Source: Paroedura picta
Taxonomy: Eukaryota > Chordata > Lepidosauria > Squamata > Gekkonidae
NCBI RefSeq assembly: GCF_049243985.1
Contig: NC_135386.1
Span: forward strand, 19,312,202 to 19,376,201
Length of the DNA: 64,000 nucleotides
Direction of reading: 5' to 3'
A program made the translations under genes and the position numbers. Shown in pieces: positions 10,401-22,400 of the stretch. Under the pieces are notes generated by a model. The model worked only from the letters and a program-made list of their open reading frames with translations, was not told where the DNA came from and ran no database searches. Numbering within the stretch: position 1 is the stretch's first letter; every line of letters starts with the position of its first letter.

Positions 10401-13400
10401 CATAGAGCATGGTTCAGTAGTCCAGCTACAAGGTTGCAGGAGTGAATATCACTATGGCCAGATGGAATCTGAAAAAGAAGAGTTGGTTTTCTCTACCAGA
10501 AGGGGTCTCAAAGCAACTTATGATCACCTTCCCTTTCCTCTCCCCACAACAGGCACCCTGTGAGGTAGATGGGGCTTAGACAGCCCTAATATTAGTGATC
10601 TGTGAGAACATCACTATCAGGGCTGTGATGAGCCCCAGGAGAAGCAGGAAACCAAACATGGCTCACCAGATTAGAAGCCATGCTCTTAACCTCACCAAGT
10701 TGGCTGTCCCACAACTGCCCCTTAAAACCAGCCCAGAGTTCAGATGTGTTTCCAAGTCAGGCTCTTTGCCTGAAGGACTTCTCTGTCCATGTCCAACTCC
10801 GTAGGCAGCTTCCTGAGGTCTTTTGGGTTCTCAAAAGAAATTGAAGCCACTGGAGTTCTGGGGGAGCGACTGCAATTTAATTGCAAGCAGATCTGTCCAT
10901 GTATATTAGGGTTGTCTTCATGGGAATACGTCTTTCTAAGTTTCACTATCATGTCTGTTCATAGTTCCCAGAAGACACCATCTGTGTTCACTCATATCTG
11001 TGAGGCCCAACAAGAGAAGACGATTCAAGGGCCAGAAATACCTTGTTCTCCGATCAGGCAAGCATGTTGAAGACCTCCTGAGGGTTCCATCAAGTCATGT
11101 CTTCATGAGAAAGAGCCCAGTGATGTCTTAAAGCCTAACCTGCCTTGAGCAGGGGGTGGGACTAGATGGTCTGTATGGCCCCTTCCCACTCTCAGATTCT
11201 ATGTTCTTTGATGAAGTGTTGTGCTTCCAGGGGTTAGCAAATGGAGGCTGAATCTGTAGATGACTTAGCATTGGTGGCGAACCTGCCAACATTCATTCAT
11301 TCATTCATTCATTCATTCATTCATTCATTCATTCATTCATTCATTCATTCATTCATTCATTCATTCATTCATTCATTCATTCATTCATTCATTCATTCAT
11401 TCATTCATTCATTCATATTTGTATGCCGCCCTTCCCTACGGCTCTGGGCAGTTTACATAAATATTTTTAGAACATTTACCTAGATCAATATCAATATAAC
11501 AATAGCAATAACGTGGGCTTCTTGGAAGCATGTGGCTGGCTCGTGTCATAAATCTGATGTTGGACCAAGTGAAGCTTTGGTCTGATCCTCTGGTGTTCCT
11601 TCTTATGGTCGGCTTCCAGGGGTGAGCTGTTCAGCTTTCCGAATTCTCAGGAAGAGGAGAAGGAACCCAGAAAATGCCAGAGTCAGAGGTCTCTGGAATC
11701 CCTGAACCATGGACAGGTCCTGGACTTGAGGCCGGGTGTTAAGCAGCCTATCAGTGGGATTACGGACAAAGAAGTCACCAAGGTGGCAGCTGCAGGAGCT
11801 CCGGAGGAGGAAAGAAGGAAGACACCCAGTTTGGCACTCCTTGCAGGAGGAAATGCCAAAGACCAAGAGCTTCTGGTGGCCAAAAGCAGCAAGGGTGTTC
11901 AGACTGCAGCAGCATCTTTTCTCTGTGATCCAGCAGCCCTTGTGTCAGCAGCTACCCAGACAGCAACTTGCAGTGAAGTGGAAGTGGAAACCAGCATGGC
12001 TGAGATGAAGGCCACAAGTGATCCTGGGAAAGAGCCGCAACCCCAAAATAACCAGGTGAGAGGGAGCTGGATGTTGGACTGCCTGTCCTCCTTGGCTGGA
12101 TGAGGGCCACAGGGAAGCCAACTGGTTCTGCCTGCGAGCCAGCCTGCCTGGTCACAACAAGACAACCTCATCCACAGTTGGCAAGGCAGGCAAAATCTCT
12201 CCCAGTTGCTGTCTGATGCAGAAGCCAGAATAGGAACTGCAGTGGATAAGGGAAGAACTAATCCCCTTGACCTCTGCTAGAAACAGCCAAATGGGAAATT
12301 CACAAGCCAAACCTGGGTTTGGGAAGTAGAGAGATTTTGTCCCTGAGACCAGGGGCTCTCTAGTGGCTTTAATTAATGATGCATCTCATCCTTCTTTAAA
12401 AGTCTTGGTGGAAGTACAATGATAAATTTTAGAAGTGAATGAGTGGTACAGATTCCTCCTTTTTGCTTGTTTGGCACTGCCAACTGCCCAGTACTTCAAC
12501 CAGGTCATCCTGATATTTCAGGAGATTCTAATATAAAGTTACTGTGTCATTCATAATTGTATCCCTTGCATCACTGCCTTTTTCATAAATCTAAAAGCCC
12601 TATCTTCTAATTTTCTTTCTGTTGAGGATTGGGTTGCCAGTATAAATAAAATAAAAAGTTCCAAAAAAATAAATAACAGTGGCCTCATCTGGACAGGAGG
12701 CTTGATTCCTCACTCCTTCACATGCCACCATCTGGATGACTATGGGCTAGTCACAGTCCTGTTAGAGCTGTTCTCACAATGCAGTCCTGTCAGAAGCTCT
12801 CTCAGGATGCCTGTTGTGGGGAGAGGAAGAGAAGAAAATTGTAAGCCACTTTGAAACTCCTCTAGGTAATGAAAAGCATGGTATTCTTCATCTTTGTGCT
12901 TCTCTCAGCCACTTCTGGCCCCCAAATACCTCCAAACCTCCTGGATTGGGGGAGCATTCTCCAGTTTTGCTACCTCATCTGCCTACAGAGCAGAGTCTGC
13001 CAGTAGGTCAGTGTAAACAAAGATGATGAAACAACCAGACTATTTTGCTTCTCCACCCACCAACAGGCCAGCCTTCTCAAGAGGTTTCCAGATACGTGGG
13101 CAGCTGGGGTGGCGGGGGGGGGGTTGAGCAGTAACTGCCTCCCAGTTTGTGTAATAGAAGTGGGTTTCATTCATATCTGACCATCTTCAGACACTATCCC
13201 ATAAGCCCATCAAGGTGAGTATTGTCTGTTCAGACTGGCAGCAGGTCTTCAGGATCTTGGGTCAAGGTTTTTCATACCACCTTCTGATCATTTTGAGGTT
13301 GGGCTTCAATATATTTGTTGATCTGTTTCTCTCACCCATGATAGGATAAGCAAAATCAAAGCTGTAGTGAGATTCGTGCACACATATTAAGAGCACACAT

Positions 13401-16400
13401 GGTGTCCTTTACTGGCTCAGAGATCATAGCCATTGACTCCTTACCACAGTCCATATTCCTGGCCTGCCTTCTTCATTTTCACCTTGCAGGTACTCATGGC
13501 TAAGTGTTGCCCCCACTGGGCACAAATTTCCTCATGGTTGTGGCAGTCCCTAATATCTCTGATGAAGGTCAGCCATCTCTAAATTCTTGGTGGATCTTCT
13601 GACCCTGGTGCATAAACCAGGTCTCCTGGGGACAATCACAGATGGCTCCAGCTGAGGGAGCCTTTGGGCCACTGCCATGGCCTTTCCTACTCTTCTGGGG
13701 TGAGAGCATCAATCAGCACCACCGTTGGCCAGGCTTTCCTTCTATTGGGGACTCTGCAGCTTGTTCCTTTCTGTTAGCCAATTTATTGTCTCCTCATCAC
13801 AGACACTGGCCTGCCTGTTGTCAGATTGCATGGTGACAGATGACTCTCCCTCTTGCAGCACCCACTGGTTAAAACTGAGCATGGTGCAACTCTGCTGTCA
13901 TGCCTGTCATGCAAAAGCATCCTTGTAGGAGGGATAGGCGATAGAATGGGCCCTTAATCTCAGTCCCATGATGGTTGACTTTCATCTGTAGACTTCTTCA
14001 CCTCTCCTGCAAGCCACAAAAGCCTAAGGTTCTCTGCTGCTTTCTCCCTTGTAAGTGAAAGGATGGCAGCGATGACCTGGCTGGAGTGACTGTCTAGGCT
14101 GCCTACTCTGTATGTCTGCCTCTCCATCTAGCAGGAACAGTCAGGCAAACCAGTCCTCCTGTGAGTTCCTCATGGGTCTGGTTTGGACCTTGTCCAGCTA
14201 GCAGTGTCCCTCCACTCAGATGCAGCCTGGCTGTGACTCTGGCTGTTCAAGTGACTTCAGTCTGCCCTTCAGCAGCACCTCTTGGAGGAACTTCCCCCAG
14301 TAGCATTTCTCAGGCCACCTGGAAGGCATTCTCCATGGTGCCCTGGCCAGTGCCTCACAGCCCAAGAGGCAGGCAGCACAGATCAGTAGCTCCAATCAGC
14401 CCATAATCGTAGCCTCTGGCTGAATGCTCCCGAGGGGTGCTGCATACCCAATTGCCTGTTGTCGGATAAAGAAGTTTTGCATTGTAAAAGCAGAATTCCG
14501 TCTGTTGAAAAGCCTGTGTGTTACACTATTGAGCAGTGACTAGAGAAGCATTTTTAAAGTGAAGACAAGGAGGAAATTCTAAGTGGTCTGGATATTTTGT
14601 TTTCCCCCTTTGTCAGAGTGAAGAATTGGATTTGCCCTCCTGGCCGCCTGGGAAAGTCCTGCGGCGCCACGTCCGAACGATCCGAGAAGTGCGCACGGTT
14701 GTTACGCGGGTGATCACAGATGTCTACTACAAGGATGGGGTGGAAGTGGAGCGCAAAGTGGTTGAGGTATGAGGGCTTAAGCAAGTGCCCCAATGCAGGG
14801 GCCCAGTGATGCGAAATGGTGGGTCTTGAAAAGTTGGCATCTGGTGTGAGGCTTCTTAGTCAGCTGCAGAGGGTCCCTCCACCTTTTCCCCTTCCCCGTT
14901 GTTTTCAGTTATGTATCTCGGATCTGGTTGGCCCTGATCTTTCTGGAAGCATTGCCTGACTTCTAAACCTCTATGCTCATATCTAGGCTTGTGCACCAAG
15001 GGCCCAATCCAGACCGATTTGGCTTCGGTGCCCATTAAAGTCAATGGCACCATTGACTCCAATGGGAATTCGGCATTCCCACTTTTCCTGGGGCCTGGGG
15101 GTTCCTGTTACAGTCTCCAGTCTTTCAGGATAGCTCCAGGAGGCTCTTCCCTGACCCCCTCCAAATTTCACAATGATTGGACCACGAGGTCCACATCCAG
15201 GGGTTCTGAAACCCATCCGCTCTATTCTATCCAATGGAAGGGATTGGGGAATGTTTTCTTCCCTTGCATAGACAGCCTGAAGGAGTGTCCTTGTAGGGTC
15301 AGGACATTAACTCAATCCCTCCTTTGGCCTGGCTGGATGGGGTACTGGGTTCCTGATGGAGGGTGGAGTAGGGAGCTATGGCTTCCCCTCTGGCCTGTGT
15401 TCCAGGCAAGCAGAGGGGAAGAAGTCAGCTGCCCCTTGCCCCACTGGGAAAGCCAGCTAGCAGTCAGGCTGGCTGGTGAGAGGGTGTCCCAGCAAGGGAA
15501 GAACAAGAAAATAAATGGACCTTTACCCATCACAAGAGGTGGAAAAATAGAGCCAAGACCAATGGTGCAAAATAAGGAGAAAGTGTATATTATTACTCCA
15601 TTAATATGTTTTAAAAAACCCAGCACATTTTGCCAACAGGCTTTGTCAGGGGTATCTGGAATATATAATAGCTGGTTCAGGAAAACAGTATAGAAATAAA
15701 TAAAAATAAATAAATAAATAAAATAAGCTATACATATCTTTATCATCTATATCAGTGGTCCCCAACCTTTTTATCTCCGGGGACCACTCAACGCTTGACA
15801 ATTTTACTGAGACCCGGTGAGGGGGGGGTAGTTTACTCCTCTACTCTCAATCACTGCCCTAATGCTCTCTGATCTCTATGGTAATGTTTAAACATCCCTT
15901 CAAAATAAGATACAGACACGCCATAACAATGAACATAAGGAACATTTTATTTTCATGGAAATTTTAACTCATGACAATGACAAATCAATGGGAACCCTGA
16001 GCTTGTTTCTCTGCAACGAGATAGTCCCATCTGGGAGTGATAGGAGACAATGACACCCAAAGTGTGTTGTAAAGGGCCGGGGGGGGGGGAATGAAGTAAA
16101 GGGCTGGGGGGGGGGGAGAAGGCGTCCTTTGCGGCCCACCTCCAATTAGTCGACGGACCACATGTGGTCCGCGGCCCACAGGTTGGAGATCGTTAATCTA
16201 TATAATATAATTATATAGATTATTTTATATGATGATAATTTTATATAATATTTTAATATTTATATGATTTTTACTGAACCATTATTTATGTGAACTCAGT
16301 AGTGTGATTGTATATTATGTATTATTGCCCTGAGGAAGCCTGTGGGTGAAACGCGTAGATAATTTTAATGGAGTAAGAAAATACATTTTACCTGATTTTG

Positions 16401-19400
16401 CCCCATTGCCCTTGGTCCTATTTTTTAAATCTCCAGCAAAGGAGAGGACAAAAGAGATTGGATTCCCTCTCCCTCCTTTCATTCCCCCCCCTTCTCTAAT
16501 CAAGGTGTTGTCTTGAACTGTTCCATTCTACTGCCGTTCTATTCCTTTTATAAGAATGCTCTCCTGAGAATTGCTCTTGTACAACATGGTTGAGGTGACC
16601 TCCTCCATGAGGTGGGGTCTGCCACAGAGCATGCATGTGCCTGGGTAGGTTCGGGGTTCACTTGTTTGTGTTGCGACACCTGCAGAAGCTCACCTGGGGG
16701 TGGGGAGGGGTGGCAGAAGAGCCAGTCCTGTGGATGAGAGGGCTCAAGGCTCTAAAGGTGATGAAAAGTCACTTGAGCTGAAGGTGAGAAATGTTCAATA
16801 ACCGAGGGAGTGAATGCAGGGTAAATGTCACCTCCCTGTTCTGCCTCACTCCTGAAAGCAGTCCAGTTGCAGTGTTCTGTACCACCTGAATTGGGCCTGT
16901 TTGCCAGGCATTCATGAAGAATGCCTCCTGCTTTCATAGGTACATTCATGTCTTTAAAGATGGTTCTAGGCTAAGCAATGCCAGTGTGTGAACCCGGTCC
17001 TGCTAGTGCTTGCAGTGGTGTCCCAGGACACATTGACTTGGTGGGTTCTTGTGTGCATTGTTATTGCCCACGCCTCTAAAGTCCTGAGAAAGAAGTTGTT
17101 CTGAGAGCAGGTAGCTGGTGCCTCTCTTTGAATTATTCTTTCCCAAGCCTCCCCCCCCCCCTAAATTAACAGAACAGGTAACCTGTGAAAGTTCTGTTCA
17201 AAAAGCGGCTTGGAAAGAGGAGAATAGATGGTGGTTTTCACTGCAGGGAAGAAAATGCGTTTTCAAACTTTGTTGCCTGGCCACCAGAGGGCAAAAAAAT
17301 GCAGTGTTGACATGAAATGTGCCAAGTAGGTCACAGTGCCTTCTCTGCGTGTATCGAAATGCTTTTTGCCCCTGGCTGGCTTCTTCAACCCCGCTTTCAT
17401 TCCAGGAGACTGACGAGCCCACCCTGGAGTGCCAGGAGTGTGAAGTGGACACCTCTCCCTCCCGGACAGGGGGCTCTTCCCTGGTGTCTGGAGACCTCGG
17501 AGACATCAGCTCCTTTTCATCCAAGGCTTCTGGCCTCCAGCGCTCGTCCAGCGGGGGAAGCAGTGGCTTGTCGGTTATGCCCAGCGCTGCAAACTCTGGG
17601 GGCAGAGCGGGGCTCCTCAGAGTGGGGCCAGGCAGAGGAGTGGAGGCTGGAGGCTTGGCCGTGCCCGGGGTCAAGAAGCTGAGGTGCGCTAGGGCTTCTG
17701 GGTGGGCGGAGGAAAAGAGAGCAAAGCCCCCTGGCTGAGTGTTGGCTGGGGTCTGTTATAAACGTCTGCCTACCCTCCTTAGGCTGTTCCTGGAAAACTC
17801 ACAGGCAAGATCATTTGGCATTCATTGGGTACATTTCAGCATATTTGAGTCAGGGGGAGACAGAATTATTTAACAAAGAAAACTTTATTGTTTCACAATA
17901 TATTTCCTGCCTTTTGTAGGCTAAATATGTTCTGTGGGAGCCAGTGAAATGGCAAAATTGGAAAGCCAGTGAAACCTGCACCCATAACATAACACAACAC
18001 ACTGATTACAAGGCAAAGGCCACCGGATCCAGTGAATGATTGCACACGAGTCTGCACAATTGATTGGAGAGCCTTCCCTGTTTCCCACAAGGCCAACCAG
18101 AGGCAAAAAAGCACAGATGTGTCCTGGGAAGGGCAGCTTTCCCCTCTCTGGGGAGTCAAGCCATTTCCAGTGTGGAAGGAAACCTGGGGATGGCTGCCCT
18201 GTCTGTCTGGCACATTTCAGGGATGATTTCAGGATTGCCTCTTCTTTTTCCTTGATAGTTTGATCTTCCTAGTGTTTGGGTTACATGGAACAGAGACCTG
18301 GGGGGAGAAGGGCAGGAGGCCTGCCAGGTTCCCCTCAGCTGCTTTCCTTTTCCTAGCCCTAAGAAAGGGGGTGGCCAACCCTGTTCTCCGCTCCAGCCTG
18401 AAGACAGGGCAGTGTGTGAGGAGGAAGAGCAAGGCCACCAACAGGTTGGGAGAGCACATCTGACACCCCGTGGGCGAGGGAGACGTGGCCGGCCCACCTC
18501 GCGCTCATCTGGAACGAGGTCCGTTATCAGGTGGTGACGGTGGTGTGCTGGGGGCCTGCCAGCCTTCTTTTTGGGAGGATATTGAGCAGCAGCAGTTTTT
18601 CTTGTTGGCTCTGCAGGAGTTGTCTGCCGCCACTGGAAGACCTCTCGACAACAGCCCTGCTGAAAGAGAAGCTTGGCTGCCGGGTCACAAGTGGCTCCCT
18701 CGTGGAGGGGCAGGAGCTGCCTGATGCCTCTCTGCGCCGCAGCAACTCCCCTGAAATCCCCTTGCAGGAAGGTTTGGCTGCCGCCTCTGACTCCACGGCA
18801 CTCTCCTCCTCTGGAAACAGTTTTGTGGGCCTTCGGGTGGTGGCCAAGTGGTCCTCCAATGGCTACTTCTATTCTGGGACTATCACACAGGACGTGGGAG
18901 GGGCCAAGTACAAGCTGCTGTTTGATGACGGCTATGAGTGCGAGGTGTTGGGCAGAGACATCTTGCTGTGTGACCCCCTCCCGCTGGAGACGGAGGTGAC
19001 CGCCCTCTCAGAGGATGAGTACTTCAGTGCAGGTGACTGCCCGCCCGCGGGTGTCGGGGCGGAGGGGGATGGTGGCAGCAGTGGCTGGAGGGTGAGGAGC
19101 AGGGGTGGCTCTTACCATGGTCTTGCTGTAGGGATAGTAAAAGGACACCGCAAGGAAGCCGGGCAGCTCCTCTACTGCGTGGAGAAGGATGGGCAGAGGA
19201 AGTGGTATAAGCGGGCAGCTGTCATCCTGTCCTTGGAACAAGGAAACAGGCTGCGGGAGCAGTTTGGACTTGGTCCCTATGAGCCCAGCACCCCTCTGGC
19301 CAAGGCAGCTGACATCAGTCTAGGTAAGGAGCACAGCGGGGGCTGCTCCCGTGAGCTCTGCTTGGTGGCCCAGAAGAGGGAGTCTGCAGCCAGGGCTTGG

Positions 19401-22400
19401 TCTGCCAGCCCTACATGGGGAGTCTGTGACCAGGTGGTTGTGCACAGGCAGATTGGCCCTGAGTCGCCACCGCCTCCTGCCCTGTGGGGAGAAGGTTGCC
19501 CGGGGTCCAGTCTGATGGCTCTGGACTGAGGCAGCTGATCCATGTGACCTTGTGGCCCTAGATAACTTGGTCGAAGGGAAACGGAGGAGGCGCAACAACC
19601 TTGGCACCGCCAGCTCCTCAGGCAGCACCACCCCAACACGCAAGGGCCCCCAGAGCCCTCAGACCCCTCACAGGATGCTGTCTGGCAAGAGGAAGCTTCT
19701 GGCCTCTGAAGAGGAGGAGAAGTCCCCAGCAAAGCGAGGACGGCGGTCAGCCCCCACCCGGCCAGGTTTGTGCCTGGGCTCTCCAGGACTTCTGGATTAC
19801 TACTTGTGCTGGCCTCACCCGGTGTCTGGGCTGGCTGCTGCCCTTGGCCTCCTTGTACCCTGCCTGCAAGTGGCACTGGGAATCACAGCAGTCTTCTGCC
19901 TGTGGTCCAGGGTACTGTGACATGCTCCTGAGCTTGGGGAGGCCCATCTGAGGGAGTGGAGGAGAAGCATTTCCCCTTCTCCCTACTCCAAACACAGAGC
20001 ATGACTGCAGTTATGGGGCCCTTTCTTCCCAGGGGAGGTGACGGGTCTGCCCAGCAGTAAAGACTCTGGAGACCATCTGGCCCTGGATCAGCGATGGGGG
20101 CCTTTGCCGCACAACAAGACCCTGTTCCTGGGGTACGCGTTTCTCCTCACAATGGCAAATCCCAGCGATAAACTCTCCAGCCCCCAGAAGTCTGCCGTGG
20201 GCTGTGAGGAGGAGGAAGAAGAAGGTGAGAGCCCTGAGTGCGAAGACACTTGGGAAGTGTGTGGGGCTGTTCTCCGTGGGTATGCCGTGGCTGGAGTGAC
20301 TGGGTTTCTCCTTGCAGGGCAAAGAGACCTTAGGTGGGGTTTGAAATTTCCCTAGAGGAGTGTGGAGCTGGAAAGAGGTTTTGGGGCCCAGCATGCCCCC
20401 CCCCCCCCGTGAGGAAGGCTTCTTAGAGAAAGAGGGACAGCAGAGGGGAGGAAGTTTTTGAAGGACAGGTGTTGGTAGCAGAGCTAGAGCAACTCAGCAG
20501 GTAGGGCCCCAACATGGAGTGCCTGAGAAAGAATGAAGAAGGGGGCAGTGATGGGGAGGAGGCCTAGAGAAAGCCTAAGAGAGGGACCTGGAGATGGCCG
20601 TATGAACAAGAGCAGTTTGCTCTGTCTAGATCTGAATGGCAGAGTTCTGTCAGTTGTGATCTGTCTGTCCCTGCAGCATGCAGAGTGGTGTAGTTGCTGA
20701 GGACTAGGATCTGAGGGTGGTTTTGCTCTGCCGGAGGAGCCTGCTGGGTGACCTTGGGCCAGTTGTACACTCTTGGCCGAGCCTATCTCTCAGGGTTCTT
20801 GTGAGGGTAAAGTGGAGGAGAGGAGGATGGGAGCTATTGGGGGAACGGGTGGGGGAGAAACACAGGGTAGAAATGAACAAATAAATAACTTCATCAGCCA
20901 ATGCAACCTGAGAATTTCAGTGATGGATGTGGAACCTCTGATGGCCTGTCTTTGCTAGCCGAGCAGGAGCGATGGGAAGAGAAGGTCTGCTCTTGTTGCA
21001 GGAAGCCCTCCCTACTTCCTTCTGTGACCTGTGTGGAAATGTCTCGGCCTTGTGTTTGGAGGCACTGGACAGGAAGCAATAGGCCACTGCTTCAGCTGAC
21101 TGCTCTCTTCCAGAATTCTTGGAGACGGCACCTTTCAACAAGCCGTACATTGAGCTCCAACTGCAGTCTGGAGGTGGCTTCATTCTGGAGGACTTCAACG
21201 AAAGCCAGGTCAGGAACTCCAGGCTCCGGGGGGGGGGGGGGGAGTGGAGTGTGTGACGGCCAGGATAGATGATGGGGCCTCTTCTCACCTGGAAGGAAGG
21301 TCCATGTGTGTGTCGCGTTCTTTGTTGTCAGGGAGAAAATGGAAATTTGGGGAAAAGTTGAAAGACAATATTTACTTTTCCATTAAACTACTCTTGCTGC
21401 TTTAACAAGAAAATGCATCAGTCATAGCTTAAATGGTGCATTTATGGAATTTAAAACGGTTATTAAATCAGTATGTGAGGAATGGTGGCAGGCCACTGCA
21501 CGTGCTGTAATTTTTGCCACAAGTTCAATGTGCATGTGCTTCCCCAGTTAAAAGTGGTGTTGAAGCCTCTGCAATGGAGTGTGCATGTGTGTGAACCGGG
21601 GAAGGGCTTTGTGTGGTCCAGGCTCTTCAGCACGGCCTGCCCCTCCTGAGCCTCATTCTTTATTTTATTTATTTTAATTTTTAGACTGCCCTCCCCGGAG
21701 GCTCAGGGTGGTTTACATGGAACATATGAACGATACATAAAACAATCTACTCCTGGTTGATGGATGCCCTGCCTTTCCACTGGCAACATTGTTTTGAACA
21801 GTGCATCTGCCTGCCCTTGTGACACGTGCTTAATTTGTAAGGGCAAGGAGGGTAGCTTTTTCTGCGGCTTGTGAGCCTTTGCTTGAAGCCCACCCACCTT
21901 TCTCTCTCTCTCTCTCTCTCTGCTCCTGTAGTGCCGCGCAGCCCATCAGTGCTTCCTGATTGCAGACCAGCACTGCCGCACCCGGAAGTACTTCCTGTGC
22001 CTCGCCCGAGGAATCCCATGCGTCTCTCACCTCTGGGTCCATGACAGTTGCCATGCCAACCAGCTTCAGAACTATCGCAATTACCTGTTGCCAGCTGGCT
22101 ATAGCTTGCTGGAGCAGAGGCTGCTGGAATGGTAAGTGCAGGGGGTGAAACTGAAAGGCAGAGAATTGGGCATCTCACTACAAAGAAGAAAGGAGATATG
22201 GACTTCAGAGAGCAGAGACATTTTGCTGTGGAAGAGGGATGGTGTGATGAAAGAGGCTGATGCCCCAAGCAGCTTAACAGCAGCGGAGCCCCCGGTTTTT
22301 CTAGGCAACCCCGAGAAAAGCTGTTCCATAAGCTGAAGGTGCTTTTGGTGTCAAATGAACTGCGGGACTTTCTGGAACTCTGGGCCGAAGTCCTTATGAT

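Noticed and set aside
11066-11072. GT donor alternative for TP53BP1 exon 11
   Set aside because: It would shift the frame of the following exon, and the sequence context is poor compared with CAG|GCAAGC.
11291-11414. CRISPR-like array or coding repeat (translated as an Ile-His-Ser-Phe repeat)
   Set aside because: It is a 4-bp microsatellite in an intron, with no spacers and no conserved protein.
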